Shown piece after piece: positions 24,931-33,196 of a stretch of 64,000 nt of DNA (its first letter is position 1; each line of letters starts with the position of its first letter). The notes under the pieces are model-generated. The model saw only the letters and a list, made by a program, of their open reading frames with translations. It was not told where the DNA came from and searched no databases. The translations under genes were made by a program, and so were the position numbers. Origin of the DNA: Streptomyces sp. MA5143a (GTDB lineage Bacteria; Actinomycetota; Actinomycetes; Streptomycetales; Streptomycetaceae); assembly GCF_900290235.1 (NCBI RefSeq), contig NZ_OLMK01000077.1:1-64000 (forward strand). Direction: 5' to 3'.

Positions 24931-24945
24931 CCTGAAGGACAGCTT

Positions 24946-25914
24946 GTGACCGAGACCAACGCTTCGGCGCCCCGTCGGCCCGGCGAGCAGGCGCTCGCCG
25001 CGCTCGGCCTGGACGCGCCCGCCCTCGACCCCGCCGACGCCTCTCCGCACACCTTCCCCGGCGGCGGCCGCTGGCGCACCGAGGTCCCCTCCGTGGAGGG
25101 GCCGGAGGCGCTCGCCGTGGTCCTCAAGGAGGCCTCGCGGCTCGACGTGCCGATCCACCGGATCAGCCAGGGCAGCGGTGTCTGGATGCTCACCGACGCC
25201 GAGATCACCGAGATGGTGGAGGCGACGGCCGAGCGCGACATCGAGCTCTGCCTGTTCACCGGCCCCCGCGGCACCTGGGACATCGGCGGCTCCACCCGTA
25301 CCGACTCCCGGGGCGCCGGGCTGCGCGCCCGTGGCCACGACGCGGTCGCCGGCTGCGTGGAGGACGCCGTGCGCGCGACCGAGCTGGGCGTGAAGTGCCT
25401 GCTCGTCGCCGACGAGGGTGTGCTGTGGACGCTGCACCGCGCCCGTGAGGCGGGCATCCTGCCGGCCGACACCACCTTCAAGGTCTCGGCGCTCATCGGC
25501 CCGGTGAACCCGACCGCGTACGCCGTCTACGAGAACCTCGGCGGCGACTCGATCAACGTGCCGAGCGATCTGACGCTCGATCACCTCACCGAGATCCGGC
25601 GGGTGTCGGGCGCTCCGATGGACATGTACATCGAGGCGCCCGACGACCTCGGCGGCTACGTGCGGATGTACGAGGTCGCCGAGCTGATCCGGCGCGGCGC
25701 GCCGATCTACCTGAAGTTCGGCCTGTCCAAGGCGCCCGGGATCTACCCCTACGGGCACCACATGCGCGACGTGACGCTGTCGACCGCCAAGGAGCGGGTG
25801 CGGCGCGGTCGGCTCGCTCTGGACCTGCTGGCGCGGCACGGGGCGGACGGCGACATGGCGCCGCTCGGCACGCGTCTGCCGGGGAACCTGAAGCGATTTT
25901 GTAATCCCGCATAA
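24946..25914 (+). CDS. U32-like TIM-barrel protein, function unknown
   Basis: A 322-residue cytoplasmic protein whose pattern of beta strands (PIHRISQGSGVWMLT, ELCLFTGPRG, VKCLLVADEGVLW, TTFKVSALIGPVNP, DSINVPSDLTL, PMDMYIEAPDD, GAPIYLKFGLSKAPG) suggests an (alpha/beta)8 barrel. I associate it with proteins annotated as U32 peptidases, but the U32 signature (E-x-F-x2-G-[SA]-[LIVM]-C) is absent, so peptidase activity is doubtful. Its place between sugar-acid enzymes and a sugar importer, under an IclR-type box, suggests a catabolic step such as aldolase, dehydratase or isomerase. It starts with GTG after GAAGGAC. Confidence 0.7.
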   Translation: MTETNASAPRRPGEQALAALGLDAPALDPADASPHTFPGGGRWRTEVPSVEGPEALAVVLKEASRLDVPIHRISQGSGVWMLTDAEITEMVEATAERDIELCLFTGPRGTWDIGGSTRTDSRGAGLRARGHDAVAGCVEDAVRATELGVKCLLVADEGVLWTLHRAREAGILPADTTFKVSALIGPVNPTAYAVYENLGGDSINVPSDLTLDHLTEIRRVSGAPMDMYIEAPDDLGGYVRMYEVAELIRRGAPIYLKFGLSKAPGIYPYGHHMRDVTLSTAKERVRRGRLALDLLARHGADGDMAPLGTRLPGNLKRFCNPA

Positions 25915-25935
25915 CGAACCGGCCAACTGTCTTCA

Positions 25936-25979
25936 CAGAAGAAGACGCGGTCACACAGAATCCCCCACATCTTCTTCTG
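25936..25979 (+). terminator. Stem-loop between the U32-like and chvE genes
   Basis: CAGAAGAAGA (25936-25945) pairs with TCTTCTTCTG (25970-25979). The right arm overlaps TTCTGGCG (25975-25982), which can instead pair with CGCCAGAA (26026-26033). Two mutually exclusive folds thus exist in the leader of the importer genes. Confidence 0.6.
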
Positions 25980-26065
25980 GCGTCCTTTCGGCTCCTCCCT
26001 CGCTCGCGAAGCGCCGTCCTCACCGCCAGAACGTTCCAGGCACCAAGACATCAAGGATGATGATC

Positions 26066-27178
26066 ATGCGCACTCGTCGAGCCGCTCTCACCGCCATAGC
26101 CTCCGCCGCCTCCCTCGCCCTGACCCTGTCCGCCTGCGGTCAGAGCGGTGAGGGCGGCAGCAAGGAGGAGGGCGGCAGCACCAAGGGCGCCACCATCGGC
26201 ATCGCGATGCCGACCAAGTCCTCCGAGCGGTGGATCGCCGACGGCAACAACGTCGTCTCCAACCTGGAGAAGATGGGCTACAAGACCAAGCTGGTCTACG
26301 GCGAGGACGACCCCGACCAGCAGGTCGGCCAGATCGAGAACCTGATCACCCAGGGTGTGAAGGCCCTCATCGTCGCCGCCATCGACAACAAGTCGATGAA
26401 CAACGTGCTCCAGCAGGCCAAGGACGCGAACATCCCGGTCATCTCCTACGACCGTCTGATCCTCGGCACGCCCAACGTCGACTACTACGCCTCCTTCGAC
26501 AACGAGAAGGTCGGCGAGCTCCAGGGCGGCTACATCGTCGACAAGCTCGGCCTGAAGGACGGCTCGAAGAAGGGCCCGTTCAACGTCGAGCTGTTCGCCG
26601 GCTCCAACGACGACAACAACACCCGCTACTTCTTCCAGGGCGCGATGAACGTCCTGCAGCCCTACATCGACAAGAAGCAGCTCGTCGTCAAGTCCGGCCA
26701 GACCAAGCTCACCCAGGTCACGACCCTGCGCTGGGACGGCGGCACCGCCCAGAAGCGCATGGACGACATCCTGACCTCGACGTACAAGAGCGACCGGGTC
26801 GACGCGGTCCTCTCCCCGTACGACGGCATCTCCATCGGCATCCTCTCGGCGCTGAAGTCGGACGACTACGGCTCCAAGAGCAAGCCGCTGCCGATCGTCA
26901 CCGGCCAGGACGCCGAGGTCGCCTCGGTGAAGTCGATCATCGCCGACCAGCAGTCGATGACCGTCTACAAGGACACCCGCGAGCTGGCCAAGGTCGCCTC
27001 GAACATGGTCGACGCGCTGCTGAACAAGAAGAAGCCCGAGGTCAACGACACCAAGACCTACGACAACGGCGCCAAGGTCGTCCCGGCGTACCTGCTCGAG
27101 CCGGTCAGCGTGGACAAGGCCAACTACAAGGAGGCCGTCGTCGACTCCGGCTACATCAAGGAGAGCGACCTCAAGTAA
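26066..27178 (+). CDS. chvE: Multiple-sugar-binding lipoprotein ChvE
   Basis: A 370-residue substrate-binding lipoprotein of the ChvE/xylose-binding family. A signal peptide ends at the lipobox LSAC, then a Gly/Ser/Glu linker. The PBP1 fold shows GIAMPTKSSERWIADG, GVKALIVAAIDNKSM, VISYDRLILGTPNVDYYASFDNEKVG (the hallmark YDRLI...DYYxSFDN), NVELFAGSNDDNNTRYFFQGAM and PIVTGQDAEVASVKSI. ChvE proteins bind L-arabinose, galactose, xylose, glucose and fucose. Of three closely spaced ATGs the third (26066) has the best AAGGA spacing. With mmsA and mmsB it forms a complete importer. Confidence 0.93.
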   Translation: MRTRRAALTAIASAASLALTLSACGQSGEGGSKEEGGSTKGATIGIAMPTKSSERWIADGNNVVSNLEKMGYKTKLVYGEDDPDQQVGQIENLITQGVKALIVAAIDNKSMNNVLQQAKDANIPVISYDRLILGTPNVDYYASFDNEKVGELQGGYIVDKLGLKDGSKKGPFNVELFAGSNDDNNTRYFFQGAMNVLQPYIDKKQLVVKSGQTKLTQVTTLRWDGGTAQKRMDDILTSTYKSDRVDAVLSPYDGISIGILSALKSDDYGSKSKPLPIVTGQDAEVASVKSIIADQQSMTVYKDTRELAKVASNMVDALLNKKKPEVNDTKTYDNGAKVVPAYLLEPVSVDKANYKEAVVDSGYIKESDLK

Positions 27179-27216
27179 TCCGGCGGAACCCGAACCACTG
27201 ATTGGAAGGCACGACC

Positions 27217-28767
27217 ATGGCGGGACCCGTCCTGGAAATGCGCTCGATCGTCAAGACCTTTCCCGGCGTCAAAGCGCTGTCGGACGTCACCCTGACCGTC
27301 CAGCAGGGCGAGGTCCATGCCATCTGCGGTGAGAACGGCGCCGGCAAGTCGACCCTCATGAAGGTCCTCTCCGGCGTCCACCCGCACGGCAGCTACGAGG
27401 GGGACATCCTCTTCGAGGGCGAGACCTGCGAGTTCAAGGACATCAGGGCCAGCGAGCAGCACGGCATCGTGATCATCCACCAGGAGCTGGCCCTGGTGCC
27501 CTACCTCTCCATCGCGGAGAACATCTTCCTCGGCAACGAGCACGCCACGCGCGGGTTCATCAGCTGGACCGAGACGCTGAGGCACGCGACCGAGCTGCTG
27601 CGCCGCGTCGGCCTCGACGAGCACCCGGACACCCGGGTCGCCGACATCGGGGTGGGCAAGCAGCAGCTCGTCGAGATCGCCAAGGCGCTGTCGAAGAAGG
27701 TGAAGCTGCTCATCTTGGATGAGCCGACCGCCGCCCTGAACGACGAGGACAGCGACAAGCTCCTGGATCTGATCCTGGAGCTGAAGAAGCAGGGCATCAC
27801 CTCGATCATCATCTCGCACAAGCTGAACGAGATCCGCAAGGTCGCGGACTCGGTGACGATCATCCGCGACGGGCAGACCATCGAGACCCTCGATGTGAAG
27901 TCCCCGGAGACCACCGAGGACCGGATCATCAGCGGGATGGTCGGCCGGGACCTGGAGCACCGCTTCCCGGAGCGCACGCCGCACGAGCCCGAGGAGGGCG
28001 CGGCCCCCGCGCTGGAGATCCGCAACTGGACCGTCCACCACCCGATCGACCAGCAGCGCAAGGTGGTCGACGACGTGTCGCTCCAGGTGCGGCGCGGCGA
28101 GATCGTCGGTATCGCCGGGCTCATGGGCGCCGGCCGCACCGAACTCGCGATGAGCGTCTTCGGACGGACGTACGGCCGGTATGCGGGTGGCACGGTCCTC
28201 AAGGACGGCCGGGAGATCCGGACGAAGACCGTCCCCGAGGCGGTGAAGAACGGCATCGCCTACGTCACCGAGGACCGCAAGCACTACGGTCTCAACCTCA
28301 TCGACACCATCAACCGGAACATCTCGCTCAGCGCGCTGGGCAAGGTCGCCAAGGGCGGTGTGGTCGACGAGCACGGGGAGCGGCAGGTCGCCGAGGGCTT
28401 CCGCAAGTCCATGAACATCAAGGCGCCGACCGTCTTCGAGCCGGTGGGCAAGCTGTCCGGCGGCAACCAGCAGAAGGTCGTCCTCAGCAAGTGGATCTTC
28501 GCCGGGCCGGATGTGCTGATCCTTGACGAGCCGACGCGCGGTATCGACGTCGGCGCCAAGTACGAGATCTACACGGTCATCGACAAACTGGCCGCCGAGG
28601 GCAAAGCGGTCGTCTTCATCTCCTCCGAGCTGCCGGAACTGCTCGGGATGTGCGACCGCATCTACACCATGGCCGCGGGGCGGCTGACAGGTGAGTTCCC
28701 GCGTGCGGAGGCCACGCAGGAGTCGCTGATGCGTCAGATGACTAAGGACAAAGAGGTAACCCGATGA
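27217..28767 (+). CDS. mmsA: Multiple-monosaccharide ABC importer ATP-binding protein
   Basis: A 516-residue double ABC ATPase of the MmsA/GguA type. Domain 1 has GENGAGKST, a QQLVEIAKAL signature region and LLILDEPTAALN. Domain 2 has GLMGAGRTEL, the signature LSGGNQQKVVLSKW and LILDEPTRGIDVGAKYEIY. It powers sugar uptake with MmsB and ChvE. The start is the ATG at 27217 after GGAAGG; an ATG five codons upstream lacks a site. The stop overlaps the mmsB start by four bases. Confidence 0.95.
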   Translation: MAGPVLEMRSIVKTFPGVKALSDVTLTVQQGEVHAICGENGAGKSTLMKVLSGVHPHGSYEGDILFEGETCEFKDIRASEQHGIVIIHQELALVPYLSIAENIFLGNEHATRGFISWTETLRHATELLRRVGLDEHPDTRVADIGVGKQQLVEIAKALSKKVKLLILDEPTAALNDEDSDKLLDLILELKKQGITSIIISHKLNEIRKVADSVTIIRDGQTIETLDVKSPETTEDRIISGMVGRDLEHRFPERTPHEPEEGAAPALEIRNWTVHHPIDQQRKVVDDVSLQVRRGEIVGIAGLMGAGRTELAMSVFGRTYGRYAGGTVLKDGREIRTKTVPEAVKNGIAYVTEDRKHYGLNLIDTINRNISLSALGKVAKGGVVDEHGERQVAEGFRKSMNIKAPTVFEPVGKLSGGNQQKVVLSKWIFAGPDVLILDEPTRGIDVGAKYEIYTVIDKLAAEGKAVVFISSELPELLGMCDRIYTMAAGRLTGEFPRAEATQESLMRQMTKDKEVTR

Positions 28768-30008
28768 GCACGGAAGTGACCGCCAAGAGCCCGGCCCCCG
28801 CGCCGCCCGGCAAGACCGGGGCGGCGGCGGGCGGGGGTCTGCTCCAGCTGATGCTGGACGGCATGCGCCGCAACATGCGCCAGTACGGCATGCTGATCGC
28901 CCTCGGCCTGATCGTGGCGCTGTTCGCGGTGTGGACCGACGGCGACCTGCTGCTGCCGCGCAACGTCTCGAACCTGGTGCTGCAGAACAGCTACATCCTG
29001 ATCCTCGCGATCGGCATGATGCTGGTCATCATCTCCGGGCACATCGATCTCTCCGTGGGTTCGCTGACCGCGTTCATCGGGTCGATCGCCGCGGTGTTCA
29101 TGGTCAACAACGACATACCGTGGCCGCTGGCCGTGGTGCTCTGTCTGGCCGTGGGCGCCGTCGCGGGTGCCGCGCAAGGGTTCTTCATCGCGTATCTCGG
29201 GATACCGTCGTTCATCGTGACCCTGGCGGGCATGCTCGTCTTCCGCGGTCTCACCGAGATCTTCCTGGAGGGCCAGACCCTCGGCCCGTTCCCCGAGGGC
29301 CTGCAGAAGGTCGCCAACGGCTTCCTCCCGGAGGTCGGCCCGCAGACCAACTACCACAACCTGACGCTGCTGATGGGCTTCGCCGTCATCGCGTTCGTGG
29401 TGATCCAGGAGTTCCGCGACCGGCGCCGGCAGCAGGAGTTCGCGCTCGACGTGCCGCCGATGAACCTGTTCGTCCTCAAGCTCGTCGCGATCTCCGCCGC
29501 CCTGCTCGTCGTCACCATGCTGCTCGCCAGCTACAAGGGCGCCCCGATCGTGCTGCTGATCCTCGGCGCGCTGGTCGTCGGCTTCGGCTACGTGATGCGC
29601 AACGCGATCATCGGCCGCCACATCTACGCCATCGGCGGCAACCTGCCGGCGGCGAAGCTGTCCGGTGTGAAGGACAAGAAGGTCGTCTTCCTGATCTTCC
29701 TCAACATGGGCATGCTGGCGGCCCTCGCGGGTCTGGTCTTCGCCGCCCGCTTCAACGCCGCCTCACCGAAGGCGGGCCTCAACTTCGAGCTGGAGGCGAT
29801 CGCGGCGTCGTTCATCGGCGGCGCGTCGATGAGCGGCGGTGTCGGCACCGTCCTCGGCGCGATCATCGGTGGTGTCGTCCTCGGTGTGCTCAACAACGGC
29901 ATGAACCTGGTCGGCATCGGCACCGACTGGCAGCAGGTCATCAAGGGCCTGGTGCTGCTGGCGGCGGTCGGCTTCGACGTGTGGAACAAGCGAAAGGGCG
30001 GTTCCTGA
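28764..30008 (+). CDS. mmsB: Multiple-monosaccharide ABC importer permease
   Basis: A 414-residue MmsB/GguB permease of the RbsC-like family. An Ala/Pro-rich cytoplasmic start is followed by about ten membrane segments. Motifs are SGHIDLSVGSLTAFIGSI (about 92), IPSFIVTLAGMLVFRGL (about 150), RHIYAIGGNLPAAKLSGV (about 285) and ASFIGGASMSGGVGTVLGA (about 352). The large central insert with RDRRRQQEF is typical of GguB-type proteins. ATGA overlap with mmsA. A strong terminator follows at 30019-30052. Confidence 0.94.
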   Translation: MSTEVTAKSPAPAPPGKTGAAAGGGLLQLMLDGMRRNMRQYGMLIALGLIVALFAVWTDGDLLLPRNVSNLVLQNSYILILAIGMMLVIISGHIDLSVGSLTAFIGSIAAVFMVNNDIPWPLAVVLCLAVGAVAGAAQGFFIAYLGIPSFIVTLAGMLVFRGLTEIFLEGQTLGPFPEGLQKVANGFLPEVGPQTNYHNLTLLMGFAVIAFVVIQEFRDRRRQQEFALDVPPMNLFVLKLVAISAALLVVTMLLASYKGAPIVLLILGALVVGFGYVMRNAIIGRHIYAIGGNLPAAKLSGVKDKKVVFLIFLNMGMLAALAGLVFAARFNAASPKAGLNFELEAIAASFIGGASMSGGVGTVLGAIIGGVVLGVLNNGMNLVGIGTDWQQVIKGLVLLAAVGFDVWNKRKGGS

Positions 30009-30018
30009 CGGAACCCGC

Positions 30019-30052
30019 AAGGGGGCCTCGCCTGCGGGCGGGGCCCCCTTTT
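30019..30052 (+). terminator. Rho-independent terminator after mmsB
   Basis: A 14-bp stem with one G-U pair (arms 30019-30032 and 30037-30050) and a short loop, ending in TTTT. It follows the mmsB stop by 10 bases, so galM may be read only by read-through. Confidence 0.85.
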
Positions 30053-30072
30053 CCCGTGAGAGGAGCAAACCG

Positions 30073-31119
30073 GTGAAGGAAGTCTTCGGCAAGCTCGCCG
30101 ACGGCACCGAGATCCACCGCTGGTCGCTGGAGAACGGCGGCACACGGCTGCGGGTCCTGTCGTACGGCGGGATCGTGCAGTCCCTGGAGGTCCCGGACCG
30201 CGAGGGCCGGTACGCGAACATCTCCCTCGGCTTCGACTCCGTCGAGGAGTACGTCGCCGACTCCCCCTACTTCGGCGCCCTGATCGGCCGGTACGGCAAC
30301 CGCGTCGGCGGGGGCCGGTTCACCCTCGACGACACGGCGTACGAGCTGTCCGTGAACGACGGCGGAAACAGCCTGCACGGCGGTGCCGGCGGCTTCGACA
30401 AGACGGTGTGGGACGTCGAACCGTTCGTTCAGGACTCGAACGTGGGTCTGCGTCTCACCCGCACCAGCCCCGACGGCGAGATGGGCTACCCCGGCACCCT
30501 GCGGACCGCGGTCACCTACACCCTCACCGAGGAGGGCGACTGGCGCGTCGACTACGAGGCCACCACCGACCGGCCGACCGTCGTCAACCTCACCAGCCAC
30601 GTCTACTGGAACCTCGCGGGCGAGGGCAGCGGCTCCGCCCACGACCACGAGCTGGAGATCGCCGCCTCCCGCTACACGCCCGTCGACGCCGGACTCATCC
30701 CCACCGGTGAACCGGCCGAGGTGGCGGGCACACCGTTCGACTTCCGCCGGGCCAAGCCGATCGGCGCGGACGTCCGCACGCGTGACCAGCAGCTTCTGTA
30801 CGCCAAGGGGTTCGACCACAACTGGGTGCTCGACAAGGGGCGGACGGATCTCCCGGAGCGGGCCGCGACCCTGCGCGACCCGTCCTCGGGCCGCACCCTG
30901 ACGATCTCCACGACCGAGCCGGGGCTCCAGTTCTACTCGGGGAACTTCCTCGACGGCACGCTCGCCGGACCGTCGGGGCGGATCTACCGCCAGGGGGACG
31001 CCGTGTGCCTGGAGACCCAGCACTTCCCGGACTCGCCGAACAAGCCGTCGTACCCGTCGACGGTGCTCCGGCCGGGGCAGACATACCGCTCGACGACGGT
31101 CCACTCGTTCGGAGCCTGA
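30073..31119 (+). CDS. galM: Aldose 1-epimerase (mutarotase)
   Basis: A 348-residue GalM-type enzyme that interconverts the anomers of aldohexoses and some pentoses such as L-arabinose. Motifs seen are SYGGIVQSLEVPDREG (about 30-45), SPYFGALIGRYGNRV (about 65-78), NSLHGGAGGFDK with the first His (about 97), VNLTSHVYWNL with the catalytic His (about 176), and GLQFYSGNFLDG with QHFPDSPN carrying the catalytic Glu region (about 310). The GTG start follows GAGAGGAG. It completes the uptake and catabolic set by supplying the anomer needed by the dehydrogenase. Confidence 0.94.
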   Translation: MKEVFGKLADGTEIHRWSLENGGTRLRVLSYGGIVQSLEVPDREGRYANISLGFDSVEEYVADSPYFGALIGRYGNRVGGGRFTLDDTAYELSVNDGGNSLHGGAGGFDKTVWDVEPFVQDSNVGLRLTRTSPDGEMGYPGTLRTAVTYTLTEEGDWRVDYEATTDRPTVVNLTSHVYWNLAGEGSGSAHDHELEIAASRYTPVDAGLIPTGEPAEVAGTPFDFRRAKPIGADVRTRDQQLLYAKGFDHNWVLDKGRTDLPERAATLRDPSSGRTLTISTTEPGLQFYSGNFLDGTLAGPSGRIYRQGDAVCLETQHFPDSPNKPSYPSTVLRPGQTYRSTTVHSFGA

Positions 31120-31200
31120 ACACGGCAGTGCACAGGTTCTTCACAAGTTCCTGCCAACTTCCCAGTGGTTGAACAGCGTCACCGCCTTCTCCGTATGTAG

Positions 31201-31232
31201 GGGCGGCCCGTGCTCCCCCGCACGGGCCGCCC
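31201..31232. terminator. Terminator after galM
   Basis: A perfect 13-bp stem, GGGCGGCCCGTGC (31201-31213) with GCACGGGCCGCCC (31220-31232) and a 6-base loop. It lies 82 bases past galM and 53 before the aminotransferase gene, so it may also act in that gene's leader. Confidence 0.8.
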
Positions 31233-31284
31233 TTAGTCGTCGGACCCGGTTCGTCCTCACGGGTCCGCCCCCTACGGAGGTTCC

Positions 31285-33003
31285 ATGGCCGACAACGTCA
31301 CCTCGTTGTTCCGCAGCACGACGGCGCACAGCCCCTCGATGGCGGCGCTGACGCGTGAGGGCGGCGACGGGGTCGGCCCGGTGGACTTCTGCATACCGTG
31401 CAACCCGTACTTCCCCACTCCGGCCATGTTCGACGAGTTGGCGAGCAGGCTGAAGGACATCATCACGTACTACCCGAGCAGTGCCGACACCATCACCGCG
31501 GAGCTGTGCAACCTGCTGCAACTGCCGCCGCAGTGCGTGGCGATGGGCAACGGCTCGACCGAACTCATCACCTGGATCGACCATCTGCTGGTCCGGGAGT
31601 CCCTCGCCGTCCCCGTCCCCACCTTCGGCCGCTGGACCGACCAGCCGATGGAGACCGGCAAGCGCGTCGACATGTTCCCGTTGCAGGAGTCCAGCGGTTT
31701 CGCCCTGGACCTCGCCCAGTACGCCGAGTTCATCCGGGCGCGCGGCACGCGGGTCGCCGTCATCTGCAACCCGAACAACCCCGACGGCGGCTTCCTGCAC
31801 CGGCACGCGCTGGTGCAGTTCATGGACGCGATGGCCGACCTGGACCTGATCGTCATCGACGAGTCGTTCCTGGAGTTCGCCGACGCCGAGTCCGAGCCGA
31901 GCACGGTTCAGGACGCGGTGATGCGGCCCAACGTCGTCGTGCTGCGTTCGCTCGGCAAGAACTTCGGGCTGCACGGCATCCGTTTCGGCTATCTGGTCGC
32001 CAACCCGGCGCTCGCCGGGAAGATCCGCTCGATGCTGCCGAAGTGGAACCTCAACTCCTTCGCGGAGCACGTGGTGTTCATGCTGAAGAACCACGGCCCC
32101 GAGTACATGGAGAGCCTGCACCAGGTGCGGCGCGACCGCCTGGACATGGCCCGTCAGCTCTCCGCCCTCCCCGGTCTGACGGTGTATCCGTCGCAGGGGA
32201 ACTTCCTCTTCGTGCGCCTGCCCGTGGGCGCCGAGGGCACCGTGGTCCGCGACCGGCTGCTCACCGAGCACCGGATCCTGGTCCGCGAGTGCGGCAACAA
32301 GGTCGGCTCGTCCAGTCGCTTCCTGCGACTCGTGGTCCGGCCCCAGGTGGACGTGCGTCGCCTGGTGTCCGGCCTGGAGTCGGTTCTCTACGGGTCCAGG
32401 AGGGGAGCCGCCGTACCCGAGCTGGGCACCGGGACCAGCTACAGCTCGGGTACGGCGGCCGTGGACCGGCTGATGAGCGAGACCAACGGCGCCGGTATGG
32501 CGGGGCTCGCCGCGCAGGCCACCGGCCCGGTCGGCATGCCGGGCATGAACCCGGCCCCGGCCCCCATGCCCACCCCGGCTGCCGCCCAGATGCCCACCCC
32601 GGTCGCCGCCCAGATGCCCACCCCGGTCGCCGCCCAGATACCGACCCCGGCACCCGCTCCGGCGCCGACGCCCATGCCGGCCCCGATGCCGGCGCCCGTT
32701 CCGGCGGCCCCCGCCCCCATGCCGCAGGGGCCGTCGATCCCCTCCATGCCGAACGTGGCCTCCATGCCGGGCATGCCGGGCATGCCGGGCATCCCCGGTA
32801 TGACGCCCGCGCCCGCCACCGGGCTGGAGCCGGTCGCCCAGACCGGGATGCCCGGCATGGCCACCGCGGCCGCCAACCGTCGCGCGATGGGCGCCGCCCA
32901 GGGGCTCACCGCCGCCCAGGTGCGCGGCCGTACGGCCCCCGAGGAGCAGCCGGAGCCGCTGGGCTGGCCGGCGGCGGGGGCGGTGTACAACCAGGTGGGC
33001 TGA
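31285..33003 (+). CDS. PLP-dependent aminotransferase with Pro/Met/Ala-rich tail
   Basis: A 572-residue protein. Residues 1-370 form a fold-type I aminotransferase resembling histidinol-phosphate aminotransferase: ICNPNNPDGGFL (about 155), VIDESFLEFAD (about 190), and SLGKNFGLHGIRFGY with the PLP Lys (about 219). The last 200 residues are low complexity, with AAQMPTPV repeats (24-base units at 32581-32604 and 32605-32628), PAPMPAP runs and GMPGMPGMPGIPGM, ending with a conserved-looking tail EQPEPLGWPAAGAVYNQVG. Such tails are not part of HisC, and the true substrate is unknown. A double hairpin follows the stop. Confidence 0.85.
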   Translation: MADNVTSLFRSTTAHSPSMAALTREGGDGVGPVDFCIPCNPYFPTPAMFDELASRLKDIITYYPSSADTITAELCNLLQLPPQCVAMGNGSTELITWIDHLLVRESLAVPVPTFGRWTDQPMETGKRVDMFPLQESSGFALDLAQYAEFIRARGTRVAVICNPNNPDGGFLHRHALVQFMDAMADLDLIVIDESFLEFADAESEPSTVQDAVMRPNVVVLRSLGKNFGLHGIRFGYLVANPALAGKIRSMLPKWNLNSFAEHVVFMLKNHGPEYMESLHQVRRDRLDMARQLSALPGLTVYPSQGNFLFVRLPVGAEGTVVRDRLLTEHRILVRECGNKVGSSSRFLRLVVRPQVDVRRLVSGLESVLYGSRRGAAVPELGTGTSYSSGTAAVDRLMSETNGAGMAGLAAQATGPVGMPGMNPAPAPMPTPAAAQMPTPVAAQMPTPVAAQIPTPAPAPAPTPMPAPMPAPVPAAPAPMPQGPSIPSMPNVASMPGMPGMPGIPGMTPAPATGLEPVAQTGMPGMATAAANRRAMGAAQGLTAAQVRGRTAPEEQPEPLGWPAAGAVYNQVG

Positions 33004-33015
33004 CCGTTCCTGAAT

Positions 33016-33057
33016 GCTGAGCGGTAGTGGGTCCTGTTGCCAGGACTCATGCTCAGC
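33016..33057. terminator. Double-stem terminator between convergent genes
   Basis: Outer arms GCTGAGC (33016-33022) and GCTCAGC (33051-33057) enclose an inner hairpin GTCCTG-TTGC-CAGGAC (33031-33046). It lies between the convergent aminotransferase and NACHT genes. Confidence 0.75.
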
Positions 33058-33196
33058 CGGACGCCCCGAGCGGTGTGGGGCGGGGTCCCTCACGCCCCGG
33101 GACACCTGGCGGGGCCTGGACGGTCGTACGACCGCGCGCGGACAGGCGATCCCGACGACCGACAACTTTCGGCGGCCGTGCGGACGTCGGCTCCGG

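Noticed and set aside
30019..30072. Riboswitch in front of galM
   Set aside because: The only structure is a simple hairpin with a T-run, adequately explained as the mmsB terminator.
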